NCBI GenBank assembly: GCA_017655985.1 | Contig: JACJVS010000002.1 | Span: 1,240,001-1,304,000 of the forward strand | DNA: 64,000 nt | DNA from: Incumbomyces delicatus | Taxonomy: Eukaryota; Ascomycota; Eurotiomycetes; Chaetothyriales; Trichomeriaceae | Direction of reading: 5' to 3' | Part shown: one piece after another, positions 32,201 through 42,705 of the stretch | How the letters are laid out: each line of letters opens with the position of its first letter | Numbering within the stretch: the stretch's first letter is position 1 | Made by a program: the position numbers and the translations under genes | The notes under the pieces: generated by a model | Databases searched by the model: none | The model's input: the letters and a program-made list of their open reading frames with translations, nothing else | What the model was told of the DNA's origin: nothing

Positions 32201-34858
32201 ATTCGTCCACACCAGGTCACCTGTGCTGGGTTTAGCGAGGAACAGCTGGAGAGGAACTGCATTCAGCATCATTGCGGCAATCAGCTCGGGTAAATTCCGT
32301 ACACCATCTTCTGGCCTTAATGAATCACGATGCGTTGTTCTTCTATTATTCGCATCATTGCGTTCAAGACCGCTGCCGGGAGTCTGTGAGCTGATCGGTG
32401 TCTGTTCAGACGAAACTTCAGACGTTAAACTAGCACTTCTTGCATTGCTATGGTGACTGTGGTCTGGTTTCCCCTTACTGGTATCAAATGCGGCAGTTGG
32501 TCTCTTCGTCGCATTCTGAGGTCGCTCTGACTTGCGTGGGCGTTCTGGGGATTCGTCCTTCGAGGTCTTGGCTCCCGGCGTTGTTGGGACGCCGTTTTGC
32601 TGATGTACAAGTATCCCTGATCGGTTCCTCTTTGCGGTGAAATAACTGTCGACGATCTCATTTCTTCTGTTTGGAGTCAGGGGGTGCTCGTTGTTTAGAC
32701 CGAAATGTTCCAAGAGAGGTGTGCCGGTCATGGACCCTGGAGGACTACCTCTTGTCGCACTGGCTTTATCGCTCGGGCTGTAGACGCTCCCTGCCAGGCT
32801 CGAGGTCTTGCTGAAGCCCTTTTCATATTGTATTTGGGTGCTAAGTTCATTAACAAGTTCGAGTTCTGACCCTTCATCGGAGAATGTTCCACCCAAGCCA
32901 AAAGATGGACCCTGACGCTGAACACCACCTCTCACACGTTCCTGGAGTAACGAATACTGGTGCGCTAAAGAGAATGTACTGGCTAGATGTGGCAGGAGGG
33001 CATACAGAGAATGTCGCAGGTTGTGAGGATAAGGGGTTACAGGCGACAGAAAAGACAATATAGCAACAGGAAAACGCAAATTAGAGGCCAAGATTTTTCG
33101 AGATGGTACAGGCTGGATCAACGGAATGTGTACCAGAGTCTTCGAACTGTCGGTGCCGATGGCATTCAGCGACTGATTGGCGGATGCTCCATAGTCATAA
33201 CTTGGAGGATCGGTTGTGAATGCTTCTTCGTCGATCTTGGCGGGCTGAGCAAAGAAGGGAGATTCTGCGGGATCAGGTCGGGCGGCTGGTGACGGCGATG
33301 GGCTTTGGGACCACGGAGAAGGCTCCGGCTGTTCGTACTCTTCAAATGCCCGGACCGTGCTTACCGATGACTCTCGTTCTCTTGCATATTGAGTGGACTG
33401 TGAGGAGGTACGAAAGTCGTTTTGCTCTTCCTGTGAGTCGTCGTCGTCGTCGGCATAGGCTCTCGTCAGGACAACTGGTTTTCGTTTCCCAAAGAGGGCC
33501 GCAACTCCGGTTCGCACCAACAAAGGATCTGGTTCGGCCTCGAGACGTTGTAGCGATCGATAAACAGTGCAGCGAGGCACCGAAGTCGCGGTGCTGAACA
33601 AGTCCGGTGGATGGCTGAGGGGGAATGGCACTTCTGGAAGAGGTGCTACCTGCGGCGTAGGAGTTTGTCTTGTCAGACGGGGAATGGCAGAAGTGGGTAA
33701 TCCAGTCTGCACCTGCTTAAGGTCTGACACGTTACTGATTGCGCGGACCGGCCCCTTTGGTCTTGCATGAGTGATGTTTGTCTGACGCTCAGGTAGTATC
33801 CCTGCTATGGAATGACGGGTCATCAGCGGCGGCCTCCGTGCGAGGGGTTCTCTGTCGGTGGTGTTGAACGAAGAGCCTAATGTCTTGTCTAGGGACAGGC
33901 TCTCGACATCCGAAAGTAAACTCGAATCAAACGCGACGGAGTCGCCGCTCTCACTACTATTAATATTGAACGTAGCTTTTTGGCCCCACGGCACGTTCTC
34001 GAGGTCTGTGATGTCGCCAGGCAAGGAGAGGGAGGCTCTTTCGGCACCGTATGCCTCTGCAAGAATCTCGGTCGTATTTGCCCACCATGATTCCAAGCCA
34101 GGCTCGGTGCTGAGCATCAGAACAATGTCATAAAGATCTGGAGTAGGATGATTTGGGTCGTCCGGATACGTTTGTCCTTCGACGTCATGGCCGATGGGCG
34201 TGCTAGACTCAGACGAGGTTTGAAGGACAGCACGTGCTTCCAACGAAGGGCTGTGGAGATCGGGTGGCTCGTTGGTGGGGGACAGCAGTGTGAAAGGACG
34301 ATGATGCGGGCCTGACCTCGAGCTCAGACCTCGCTGTAATTTCATGTTCATCCTCGGGAAGGGGTAGGAGGGAGTACGCACAGTGCCGGGGGTGGCATCG
34401 AAAGGGCCACGGATCGTCCTTGCTGAATCGCTTGAGAAGGTCCCTGACATGGAGGGAAGAGAAGTATCTGAGGTTATTTCCGCGGATTCTTGATCAAGAA
34501 CAGGACGAGGGCTGGGGAGTGTCGGGGTGGTGTTGTCAGACGGACTTAATTCTGGCGACTGTTTTTTTACCTTCTTCTCTTGCTTTTTGGCCAAAGCCTC
34601 GCTCATGCGGCGCCGCATCACCTCCATACCCTGCGGATCTTGGGATAAGACAGTCGATATCTGTGAGTGGACTGCGGTCAGCCGGGTGTGGGAAGCGTTT
34701 GCGCTCTTCGTCCTCGCCACGCCAGGGCTGTGTTGGGCTCTCGCCGACTCCATTCTAGCCACCGCGGTGGGCGATGTTGGGCTCTCATCGCTGTCGATGA
34801 TGCCTTTCGACGACCTTTTCTTCTGCAACGGTGGCCGTGGGGATTTGCTTGATTTCAT
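29216..34858 (-). CDS. Cytosolic hybrid sensor histidine kinase
   Basis: A single exon of 1880 aa from the ATG at 34858 (MKSSKSPRPPLQKKR). The first 230 residues are disordered. A GAF-like segment starts near 240 (D-L-Y-D-I-V-L-M-L-S, E-S-W-W-A-N, G-A-E-R-A-S-L). Two PAS-like modules lie near 870-960 and 1000-1110. The HisKA H-box S-H-E-I-R-T-P-L-N-G is near 1188, the HATPase N-box G-N-S-V-K-F-T near 1306 and the G-box G-S-G-L-G-L-F near 1373. After a long linker, the receiver domain (L-L-L-V-E-D-S-D-I-N-R near 1740, phospho-acceptor in V-I-C-D-I-Q-M-P near 1790, conserved K-P-V) ends the protein. All catalytic residues are present. There is no membrane segment, so it senses inside the cell, probably signalling through Ypd1 to Ssk1/Skn7. 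I am unsure of its fungal HK group. A 24-codon uORF abuts the start. Confidence 0.92.
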   Translation of the reverse strand: MKSSKSPRPPLQKKRSSKGIIDSDESPTSPTAVARMESARAQHSPGVARTKSANASHTRLTAVHSQISTVLSQDPQGMEVMRRRMSEALAKKQEKKVKKQSPELSPSDNTTPTLPSPRPVLDQESAEITSDTSLPSMSGTFSSDSARTIRGPFDATPGTVRTPSYPFPRMNMKLQRGLSSRSGPHHRPFTLLSPTNEPPDLHSPSLEARAVLQTSSESSTPIGHDVEGQTYPDDPNHPTPDLYDIVLMLSTEPGLESWWANTTEILAEAYGAERASLSLPGDITDLENVPWGQKATFNINSSESGDSVAFDSSLLSDVESLSLDKTLGSSFNTTDREPLARRPPLMTRHSIAGILPERQTNITHARPKGPVRAISNVSDLKQVQTGLPTSAIPRLTRQTPTPQVAPLPEVPFPLSHPPDLFSTATSVPRCTVYRSLQRLEAEPDPLLVRTGVAALFGKRKPVVLTRAYADDDDDSQEEQNDFRTSSQSTQYARERESSVSTVRAFEEYEQPEPSPWSQSPSPSPAARPDPAESPFFAQPAKIDEEAFTTDPPSYDYGASANQSLNAIGTDSSKTLVHIPLIQPVPSRKILASNLRFPVAILSFLSPVTPYPHNLRHSLYALLPHLASTFSLAHQYSLLQERVRGGVQRQGPSFGLGGTFSDEGSELELVNELSTQIQYEKGFSKTSSLAGSVYSPSDKASATRGSPPGSMTGTPLLEHFGLNNEHPLTPNRRNEIVDSYFTAKRNRSGILVHQQNGVPTTPGAKTSKDESPERPRKSERPQNATKRPTAAFDTSKGKPDHSHHSNARSASLTSEVSSEQTPISSQTPGSGLERNDANNRRTTHRDSLRPEDGVRNLPELIAAMMLNAVPLQLFLAKPSTGDLVWTNRKFDAFRSQGEGRVRDPWKNVHGADRPNLVELWKESLRTGTQFTHYIRVKRFNSDDDFRWFVFRASRMLSNDGRLIYWVGSFLDVHEQYVKNLEAQEMQASMTRDAKIRALADAIPQVLFEAVEGEGIVSVNQQWHSFSGQTIDEARGLGFARQVHRDDLHKCGMFSPADLMRHSIECSSQSNHSAKTVQAPRPRAMSLFAPDDSALAAMIRQGSMVAEKDENGRISYTTEIRLRSKKGEFRWFLVRLVKVQNDILSSNHASWYGTCTDIEVRMKLERDLNEANRKVHSEMESKTKFFANMSHEIRTPLNGILGSMPWLVESQLDHDQRRTVDTIQNSASNLRELVDNILDVTKVEAGKMKLVPKWFNVRSLCEEVVDTCCSRAIERSLELNYTLEPDVPLTVKGDPFRVRQVLLNLMGNSVKFTEQGEVYLRCTMRPVPDDIATENFAFLQFEVVDTGRGLNKNEFKRLFKQFGQIEGASQHDPGSGLGLFLSKQLVEMHGGNLSVASKVGEGSTFCFYIRVETTPHGQQVASPEHPHRPGHRHSVSFGTSPSHSGAGSPTVTPSSKTVVHTPGMSMYTSPAVAEVPQLISPPLASPIGASDGASVVSFRSNSVQAITPPSGSSNLPTPESVIAGPRNLPSSATSIDQQVPTQGRKSSYPSLKRAQSDTVGTKLLAGDMAHPQTYSIVVVCPAEHARTAIKQHIEHVVPHSIPVNVTTLTSINEFLELRHGQTPPTFTHIVLDLPASSDIMLFMRQVATFSAAVVPALIIVTDHYQKRDIVEDFMMLTSSGKKAFLVHKPVKPSVFAMIFDPAQLRILSRDRAREVAQSSTDDFKRIANLVRESIGEKQFRLLLVEDSDINRMVIQRYLKRVGLTSDEARDGQECVDKIRSRPHGYYSLVICDIQMPKKNGYEACIEVRQWERDHAYPNIPIMALTANAMPEERAAAGAAGFTDYLTKPVDFNRLGRMMITLLDPTIPHTFLKDQSVDTGKTS

Positions 34859-34929
34859 TGTCGTTCCCGCCTGCGGCTCCTGGAAGAGGAGGTCTGCCAC
34901 AGCCTCATGGATGTCGTCGATTCAGGCAT
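34855..34929 (-). promoter_or_regulatory. uORF overlapping the histidine-kinase start codon
   Basis: An ATG at 34929-34927 opens a 24-codon frame whose TGA (34857-34855) overlaps the kinase ATG (34858-34856) as ATGA. If the leader is transcribed, a termination-reinitiation arrangement would limit kinase synthesis. The frame is +1 to the main ORF. Transcription of this segment is assumed, not seen. Confidence 0.5.
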
Positions 34930-36451
34930 AGATGCACGCATACGAGGAGGTGGAGACAGTGACCGCTTCGTCCACCCGCGACCACACGATCGAGCGGTAG
35001 GTCGTGCGAGGGGGGTCCTGGATTGTACACGGATTGTATGTTTGGTGAGAGAACAGTCAAGCGCCCAGTATGTCGACAGGTCGGAAATAAGCGGACGGTA
35101 AGGAAGGTTTAGCGCGCCCTGGGAAGGGATCAGGGACGATGACGAAAGCCCGCCGATTAGATTATAAATTACGTTGTACGCGTTCAGGAACGGGCTCGAG
35201 AACGCAATGGAATTTCGAGCAGTTTTGGAAAGAGTGTCGCACGCTCACCAAGAGTGGCAATGGAGGTTACGGATTACAACCTTGGAAGTGATAGGAAACC
35301 ACAACACAAGAAAGTGCGTGTGTTGTCTTTTACTGTTGGTAGCACCAGGCCAATGAACCGGCCGCTCCTTTGCTCTAAGATCGGCCTAAGGAGCCTGACC
35401 ATTAGCCATGCGAAACCAGTGGCTACTGGCCCACCTGGCATTTTCTGCTACTAAATTTTGCAGTTGTGAAGGTGCCAAACATCGATGATATCATCCGCCA
35501 TGCACTTGCCCCTGGCAAGTTGGCCATGATGACGGAATATCTAGCTCCTAAGGCATCCTAGTCGATAACACTATCGATCCAAATTACATACCCCGTACCT
35601 AAACTCCAGTCCAACGCGACGCCGCGGCCACTCAAGGCAGATCCCAATCACGGCAGCACCCTCTAGCGCGCTAAGCCGTGGCACATGGGACCAGCCAATA
35701 ACTCCGCAATTAAAGTACTCCCAGGTATTTATCTGCTTTGTCTGCATATTAAACTACAGGATCCATACCTACCTAGGTAGGTACCTAGGCAGATACGTAT
35801 AGTAACCATTTGCACACAAAGACTTTTGATAAAATCGGGGCAGGAATGATTTGTATCCATGCTCGTTCGGCCCCGATTGGCACTACGTGGTGACCAGACA
35901 ATCGTTAGGTATGAGCTCAGGAGGCTGGAAGTGGCGTTTTGCCAGCTGGCTTAAAGCCACTTTGAGATCGTACCTTGGTAGCCAGCAAGCGCGCCCTCCT
36001 CACCAAATGCTACAAAGTACGGGGTAACGAGTACTCCGTACTTCGGGACGCGGTGCACACTTGAAGAGCCCATACAATTTTCGCAACAGGGGTAGCACAG
36101 ATGCTCCCGCTAAGCGATTTTCGAGCATGGGTGCCGGCTCCCGATGCGTCGTATATATCCGCGCTGCCGCACGAGCCACTATTCAGTCGCTCCTGGACTC
36201 CCGACGTCCCAACGAAATGCAAGCGTGAACCATAATTTAGCAGTGTACCGCCACGTGCAAAGGTCTCGAGGCCGCACGGATATACCTCCAAAGTTACGGT
36301 GCCATTGAACGTACAAGCGCAGCTAGTTTCCTGTTCCTGCATTAAACGGTACTCTCACACTCGCCCTCATGTTCCTCGTAAGTCACATTCCAATCGCTGT
36401 GGGTTGCTCTTTGCCACGTAAGTGACGATGAACAAGTCACACTCGCATTGC
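34859..36451. other. Intergenic, histidine-kinase promoter to TM9SF 3' flank
   Basis: 1.6 kb without a supportable gene. Noted words: CCTACCTAGGTAGGTACC at about 35769-35786 and a TACGGGGTAACGAGTACTCCGTAC cluster at 36011-36046. The minus frame at 36010-36342 overlaps nothing known and is treated as chance. Confidence 0.5.
35767..35790. repeat. CCTAGGTAGGTACCTAGG palindromic word cluster
   Basis: Overlapping palindromes (CCTAGG, GGTACC) form a near-perfect inverted repeat. Similar clusters lie at 18229-18250, 38891-38909 and 39176-39198, always between genes. Confidence 0.8.
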
Positions 36452-38444
36452 TCAATCGACCTTGATCGAGCCATAGATGCGGAATAGAAACCAGTATGAC
36501 GAGACAAAGCCGATAGATCCTAGAGGGCACGTTAGTTGATGTCAAGCCATCTCCGGAACGGTAAGAGTCCGACTCACCTGTGAGAACGAAAACCAAGAAA
36601 CCTATCAACGCTGAATATCCCACGTACAGAATGGCACCCGTGACACCACCAAAAGATATGCGAGTAAGCCAGAACCACAAGGCGATGAGAAAGACGTAAA
36701 TGCCAGTCATGCCGGAACCGAGAAAGGCTCGCCATTGCCAGCGGTAGTCCTCAGCGCACAGTAGGAAATAGACAAGCAGGATGGTGGTACATGCTGCGGT
36801 CATGATCATGATGCCGTAGCAAACAAACAGGAAGCCAAACATGTAGTAAATCCTCCCGGTCCACAACGACGTGAGGATGGGATAGAGCTCGACAAAGATG
36901 GCGCAGAATGGCAGGATGCCTGTGAGCAACATTGAAGGAAGTGGGCGTAGCGAGGAAGGTCCGGGCGGAATTTGACGTGGAATCTGGTTGACGCGCGTCG
37001 GCGGATCCGGCACTGGCATTTTGAAGCCCGACCAACTCCCAGCAATACTCAGAGGAACACTGATGAAGAACCAAATCCCGACCAAGGCGACCATGGTGGT
37101 CAGAGGAACGGCGCCCGCGGAGCCCTTGGCCCACACAAACAGGTTCATGAGGAAGAAGACGGTGAAAACAATGCCAGGCACAAACAATGGCGTGGTGGCC
37201 ATGTTGAGCTTCCAACTCTCGCCACCGTACGTCTTGTAGGCGCGAGCAGAGACATATCCGCCAACGAAGCCCAGCAAGGTGTAAAGTAGCAGACTGACTG
37301 TAGTTAGGAAACCGCGATTCGAGGGCGACAGGAATCCCAACAAGGCGAAGGCCAGGGTAAAGCCGAGCATGACGAAGAGCTGAGCACCACTTCCTAGCAT
37401 GACGCTCAGCAGCATGGGATAGCGCGGAGGGCGAAAGACGTCGCCATGGACCAGTTTCCAGCCCGAATCTTCGAGCACGTCTTCATCCATGGCTGAGGTA
37501 CCGTTAAGGTCGTCGAGGTTGATGTTATCCATCCGATTGTATCGCTGAATGTCCTTGTGCAAAGCTCTCGCCAGGATGGAGCTTACCAAAGCGAGTAGCA
37601 GCACAACGAAGCAGATGCTGCTGATGAGCGAGAACCAGTGAATGCTCGGATCGCTGACATGCAAATACTTGTCCCAGCGAGTGGCCCATGCCATGCTGGA
37701 GGGTCTCCAGTAGACACTGTAGGTGTATGTGATGGTCTGGCCACCCTTCTCGTCGAGGTACAACGGGCCAGCATTGTCCGGACACTCCCCTTTTTGGGAG
37801 CCGATGTACTTGTTACCCGCGATCGAGCTGGGCTGGACAAGGACCTGCACGACGCGGTATTTACTGGTTCCCAAGGTAGTCTTGTGATAGTCAATGAAAA
37901 TATCCCAATGGTTAAAGAGGGCGTGCTTCTTCCCGTCGTCCTCCACACGGCCCAGAGGGAAGCCAGGGCTGTTGAAAAACTGGCCCGTGGTCAAGTCCTG
38001 GGCGATTTCGGCGCCCGGGAGACCGTCAATGAGTAGGTTGACCTTGTAAGCCTGCTCGATCCTCGAGGCCACAAAGCGGGCACTCTTTTCGTCCATCTTT
38101 TTCCCTGGACAGATGGCCTTACATGTCTGGTTCAGTCCCATTTTCAGCTCGAAAGGGGAGGTCCGGATGCGGTCGCCAAAGAGGATGCTACCCAACGATT
38201 CGCGCACCCATTGTGGGCCCTTTTCCGGCGGGCAGAAGCCAAAGGCAGGGTGGTAGTAGTCGTACGATACCACCGCGTGTAGTTGTCGGTCGTGTCGCGA
38301 TATCGAAGGGGTCAAGGTATTGACAGTGAGCGGCACCAGCTGCTCCCACGAGTACGACGAAGGGGCGACGCCTGGCAGGTAGAAAGCTTGTACTATCTGC
38401 ACTTGCACCAAGGCCACGAGCAGGCCGAACCACAGGAGCAGCAT
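36452..38444 (-). CDS. TM9SF nonaspanin (EMP70 family)
   Basis: Two exons, 36578-38444 and 36452-36519, with a 58-bp intron (donor GTGAGT, branch CTAAC, acceptor CTCTAG), encode 644 aa. The start MLLLWFGLLVALVQV gives a signal peptide of about 26 residues. The lumenal domain (27-280) has the family markers F-Y-L-P-G-V-A-P, L-P-V/T-x-N-x-L-T and C-P-P. Nine membrane segments fill the rest, with the conserved V-H-G-D-V-F-R-P-P-R-Y-P loop near 325. Splicing replaces a run-on frame with T-G-S-I-G-F-V-S-S-Y-W-F-L-F-R-I-Y-G-S-I-K-V-D, so the protein ends in the K-x-D Golgi-retention signal typical of TM9SF proteins. They act in Golgi/endosomal membrane sorting, and in yeast in adhesion and copper balance. 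Length is normal. The paralogue (Emp70, Tmn2 or Tmn3) is not resolved. Confidence 0.92.
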
Positions 38445-39450
38445 TGTTTGAGCAAGAGAACTCGGGATGGTGACAATTCGTCTGCGGACGGTCCTCGGCC
38501 GGTCTTTCAACACCGCCTGATCATACTTTGCTCGACCTCGGGAAATTGGAAGGACTGCGATCCAACAAGAGGCGATGGATGGGGGAAACGGTGCTGGACA
38601 GAAAGACGTCGGTTGGGTGCTGGAGTTGATTGTTGGGTGAGAGGTTGACCAGATATTTTCACTGGTCACTCGCAGCAGGCAGGATAATTAAATTTATTAA
38701 AAAGTTCCCGGGGACGATTTACTTCGTTATTCGTATTTCGTAATTTAAGGTGTCTCAAGGCAGGCTTGGGGGCGGCAACCTACTCCGTACAAGGAAAGGA
38801 AGGAGAGCACCTAAAGTTATCACCGCCCAAAGCTCTAGGCAGTTAGGAAAGTTATGAATCGATACGACGTTATTTACGAACTATTATAAAGTACCTACCC
38901 AAGGTACCCATATCTTCTAGCCCTGCTAGGGCTATTGGGCTAAGGCTTAGGGGCACCCCACGTCGCCATGGAAGTAGTATTACCATGACCTAAACTTTCA
39001 GCCCTGGAGGTTTATTCTTTTGTACCTATTAATAATAGGATGATACGCAACCGGGTGTTAATGCGAACCTTGCACTGGAAGTAAACACCTAGGTCCCCTG
39101 TGATATTGGGTCCATGCGCGCGGCAAGGGTTGCCCGAGAATTTGTTTATAGGCTCACTGGTCCCGGTGTTTCAATGTACCTACCTTGGTAGGTACCTTAA
39201 TAATAAAATATGAGCACTTTTGTAAACTGAAAAAGGGTTTCAAACCCCCAATCTACAGAGTCCTGTGTATCTAGGAATTCGGGTGTACCGGACTTGGTAG
39301 GTCGTGTCCGCTGGAACCAGTACTAGTACAAGGCCCCTCGAGATGCTGGGTCATACTCCCTAGCCACTTTGAGCACGTCACAATCACACCATGCAAGTCG
39401 TGGCGGTAAATTTGCTGCCTTGGAACGACCGATCGACCGGCTGGCCGGGA
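38445..39450. other. Intergenic, TM9SF promoter to NCS-1 3' flank
   Basis: 1.0 kb, AT-rich, non-coding. It contains TACTTCGTTATTCGTATTTCGTAA (about 38720-38743), TACTCCGTAC (38781-38790), and two TACCTACC-AAGGTAC-type inverted repeats (38891-38909 and 39176-39198). Confidence 0.55.
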
Positions 39451-40245
39451 CTATACCAGACCATCATATAATGACAACGCGGAAACGATGGTTTCATCTC
39501 TCTTGCTCCCTTCTTTAAATTCGTTCATGTCCAGACTGCCATTCTCGTCCTTGTCCATCATGCGGAAAATCTTTCGTACTCGTTTCTCCGGCGTATCTTC
39601 ATCTTTGGGTAATTTGACCATTGATCCGACCTGAAGGGTTGTGAGTAAAGATGCAAGTGCTGCAACGGAGAGGGTGACTGTGACGGGGAGGGTGACGAGC
39701 GACTTACCATCTTGTATATGGCTTCCACGATGGACAGCATCTCTTCGTAGCTGATCTTGCCGTCGCCATCAATATCATACAGTTGAAATGCCCATTCTAG
39801 CTTGTCCTCCATGCGCCCTCGGCTGGTTACACTGAGGGCGCAAATAAACTCTTTGAATTCGATGGATCCATTGTGATCAGTGTCAAAGACTCGAAAGACG
39901 TAGTCGGCGAACGAGGTGGGGTCGCCGTGTGGAAAGAATGTTCGATAGATATTTTGGAATTCTTCTTTCGTCAACAGGCCCGACGGGCAGTCTTTAATAA
40001 AGCCTGGTAGTGATTAGGCGGAGCATGCACCTGGACGGATGGGTCTCGGCCATCGCACCTTTGTACCATTGCTGCAACTCTTTCTTATCAAAATGCGTCG
40101 ACCTCGAAAGGTCCTCGAGTTGGGCTGGTGAGAGCTTGGACTGTCTGGCAGGCAGTGAGACTTGGTCAGCACCCGAAATGTCGCAGGGATCATCGGCGAT
40201 GCACTCAACGGCCACGCCAGGACTGCGAACCCACTTTTGTCCCAT
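39451..40245 (-). CDS. Neuronal calcium sensor NCS-1/Frq1
   Basis: Four exons (40235-40245, 40059-40144, 39708-40003, 39451-39630) give exactly 190 aa, the family length. Introns are 90, 55 and 77 bp. The 11-bp first exon joins to give MGQKQSKLSPAQLEDL with Gly2 as the N-myristoylation site. EF-hand 1 is degenerate (D-C-P-S-G), as in all NCS proteins. Loops 2-4 are intact: D-T-D-H-N-G-S-I-E-F-K-E, D-I-D-G-D-G-K-I-S-Y-E-E and D-K-D-E-N-G-S-L-D-M-N-E. The C-terminus I-V-S-A-L-S-L-Y-D-G-L-V is standard. In yeast Frq1 binds and activates the Golgi phosphatidylinositol 4-kinase Pik1; NCS-1 homologs of filamentous fungi take part in calcium tolerance. Each splice junction restores a conserved motif, so the model is strong. 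Confidence 0.95.
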
Positions 40246-40979
40246 TACTTTCTCCGCCTACTGTCATGCACCACGTCGCCAATGTCAAACTCTCTGCCAC
40301 GTGCGGCAGTCAGCAGTCGCACACTGGTTGCGGTAGTGGTTTGGTCTTGGTATCCCAATCGGTTGGTACGAAGGAATAGCCAAGTAGGAGGCGCCCTCCG
40401 AGTCCGATGAACTTAAAGGTGGGGTCAGACCCGGCCTGGTCTCAACACGAAGAATGAAATAGGTGCTGTCTCTCGAAATAATAAATGAGGGGTGTGAGAG
40501 TGGCACAGACTGAGCAAAGCCACTGAACACTTTGTTGTTTTCGAGGTCTGTGCATTCAGGAATCGTCTGGGTTCAAACAAGGGCGTCAATGTGGACAAAG
40601 GACTCTGTAAATGTCATGCCTGGCGGGTCCGCAACGGGCAAAAAGGCGTGCGACCGGTCATCAAAGCTTATTACTATTTGGCTATGGGGCCCGCTAAAAT
40701 GGAAGTGGTTAGGGGAGAACTTGGGTTAGAACGCGTCTGGAGTCAAGCCATGAGGACTTTGATGTCATTGAAGTGTGCCTAGCCTAACAAGAAGCCTAAG
40801 CCTCGCGTACCTCATGCCAGGTCACGGCATGTGCTGATCACATGCTGCGAAGGACTTCATTGTGGCTGACCTTCCAAATGGTTACAACATTAACGTAACC
40901 CGATGATATGCTCCATTCTATGTCTGATCTTGACCTTGACCTTGACCTGGACGCCCGCCCCGGCATGCTTCACCGGGGC
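40246..40979. other. Intergenic, NCS-1 promoter to RPN6 3' flank
   Basis: 0.73 kb, non-coding. A CTTGAC hexamer array lies at 40927-40949, about 30 bp after the RPN6 stop in its 3' UTR. Confidence 0.55.
40927..40949. repeat. CTTGAC microsatellite
   Basis: Three to four copies of the CTTGAC unit just beyond the RPN6 stop codon. Confidence 0.8.
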
Positions 40980-42315
40980 TCAGTCCAGCATGGATGCTTG
41001 GTTCGTATACAATACATCGACGACATTGCTCAGCTTTTCAATCGTCGCGAGAGCAGCGTCGTATCCGGCGTCTCTTTCGGTCTCGTCGTAAACTATCAAG
41101 CAGCCCGCCCCTTGGTCAAGCACGCCGATAATGACCTTGTCCAAGATCATCTGCGACAATTTCCGCTCGACCTGTGCTGTGTCCAGGCCGACCATCTTGG
41201 CGACGTGGTCAATCTCGACACGGCTAAAAGGCTCAATCACCTTGATCAAGTTGTGTTCGAGCATGGCATCGTAGAGGCGTCGCAGATGATTGCGGATGAA
41301 GACGTCGCTTCCAAGCTCATAGCGATAGTCTGAAAGAGCCTGCTCGTATTCCTCTAGTGATCGGTTCGCGTGCGCTCTTGCAACCGCTTTCATGGCTTCG
41401 AGATTTTTGCCATGGTACTTTTGTGCCTGTTTGGAGGTGAGTAAGGAATGAACGTCATCGACCAAGTTCAGCATGATCTTGCACAGGAGCATGTACTGTA
41501 GAGCAGCTGCGGCCCGCCGCGTGTCATCCTGGGAATGATAGCCTTCGAGGGCTTCGATGAAGTAGGAGAAAGCAGTGTTAAAATCCTTGTCCTCGGCGTG
41601 CAGCATGCCACTCTGCATATCAAGGCCGGCCTGCAACAAGGGGGGCGTGTAGACAGAGGCGGCCGAAGTTCTCGCCGACGTCAAGGCCGCTCTGGCTTTA
41701 GGCTGGTTGGTGAGAGCATGATAGACCCGGGACTCCAAAAGCTGAACCTCGACAAGGGTCAGTTTATCGTCCATGCGTTTCAGCTCCCGCAACAGGCTGT
41801 TGATCAACGTCAACGCATCGTAATACGCTTGTTTCTGCATGTAGAGGCCGACGAGCCGTGTTTCGAGGTTCTGCCGCAGGAAGGCTCGCTTCTCTTGCAC
41901 GGCCCACTCGATACACGATTTGGTGGTGCTGATCTGGTTCTCTAGCGAGTTGGGGATTTCGGAAAAGAAGTCAAGCAGTTGTCGAACTGCTCATCATCAG
42001 CCAAAGAGGTCTCATCGACGCACGCCCAAGGGGACATGGGGACCTACTCAGTTTCGCTGTCTTGGCCTTGGCGAAGGAGGATAAAGTCTGCCTGCTGGTG
42101 GTGATCAGGGCAGCCAATTCTTTTTGCTTCTTATGGATTTTGTACACTTCGCCCAGGCCGAGGAGAGCGGTTTCGTAGTTCCTCGACGCAACCTCACCGG
42201 AGCCCGGAGGTTCCGACAGGACTTTCTGGTATAGCTTCTCAGCCTGGGCCGGGTCCGTCGAAGCTACTTTCTTTGCCTCCTCGATCACTTGTTCATTACT
42301 CGGCGGTGGCGCCAT
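40980..42315 (-). CDS. RPN6: 26S proteasome lid subunit Rpn6/PSMD11
   Basis: Two exons, 42048-42315 and 40980-41986, with a 61-bp intron (donor GTAGGT, acceptor GAGCAG), encode 424 aa. The start MAPPPSNEQVIEEAKK and the block S-S-F-A-K-A-K-T-A-K-L-I-R-Q-L-L-D-F-F-S-E-I-P-N-S across the junction match the family. N-terminal TPR-like helices run to about residue 290. The PCI domain follows, with I-E-P-F-S-R-V-E-I-D-H-V-A and the L-S-Q-M-I-L-D-K-V-I-I-G-V-L-D-Q-G winged-helix signature, ending in a C-terminal helix for lid assembly. Rpn6 clamps the 20S core to the 19S particle. It is divergent from SOF1 across about 390 bp. Confidence 0.95.
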
Positions 42316-42705
42316 GTTGGCGTTGATGGAGATGGGGCCCGAGGATGATGGGAGATCAGATCGAAGCCGAGTGCGAAACAGTTTGACTGGGAATATCGCA
42401 GTGGTTGGTTGTCCTTTCTTGGAGAGTATTGCTCTTCTCTGGTCTGCTCTGCTGTGCTCTGCTCTGTCGCCGGTCGAGTTGAGACTACAGGCACAGCGAC
42501 TTGCGTCTCGTCCCAGAAACCACTGATACACACGAGGCTGTAAGGCTGTGAGAACTGCTCGCCGCACCTGCCTCTCTCGGGGCGCATCCACTCGAATCCA
42601 CGTGACTCAAAAAGTTCAGCGGACGCTGCAACGACAATTTACTTGCATGTGCGACTGAGCATCGAGGACCAGAGCTGTTCGACTAACAACAATGTTTGTA
42701 GCACG
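42316..42705. other. Divergent promoter, RPN6 / SOF1
   Basis: 390 bp separating two essential genes on opposite strands. A CTCTGCTCTG-type pyrimidine-rich repeat occupies 42434-42468. I did not find a clear proteasome control element of the yeast type (GGTGGCAAA). Confidence 0.55.

Noticed and set aside
36010..36342. 110-codon minus frame next to the TM9SF gene
   Set aside because: It lies beyond the TM9SF stop once the 58-bp intron is removed, and has no recognisable family. Likely chance.
36342..36571. Unspliced C-terminal extension of TM9SF
   Set aside because: Reading through the intron loses the last membrane segment and the K-x-D end. Splicing restores both exactly.
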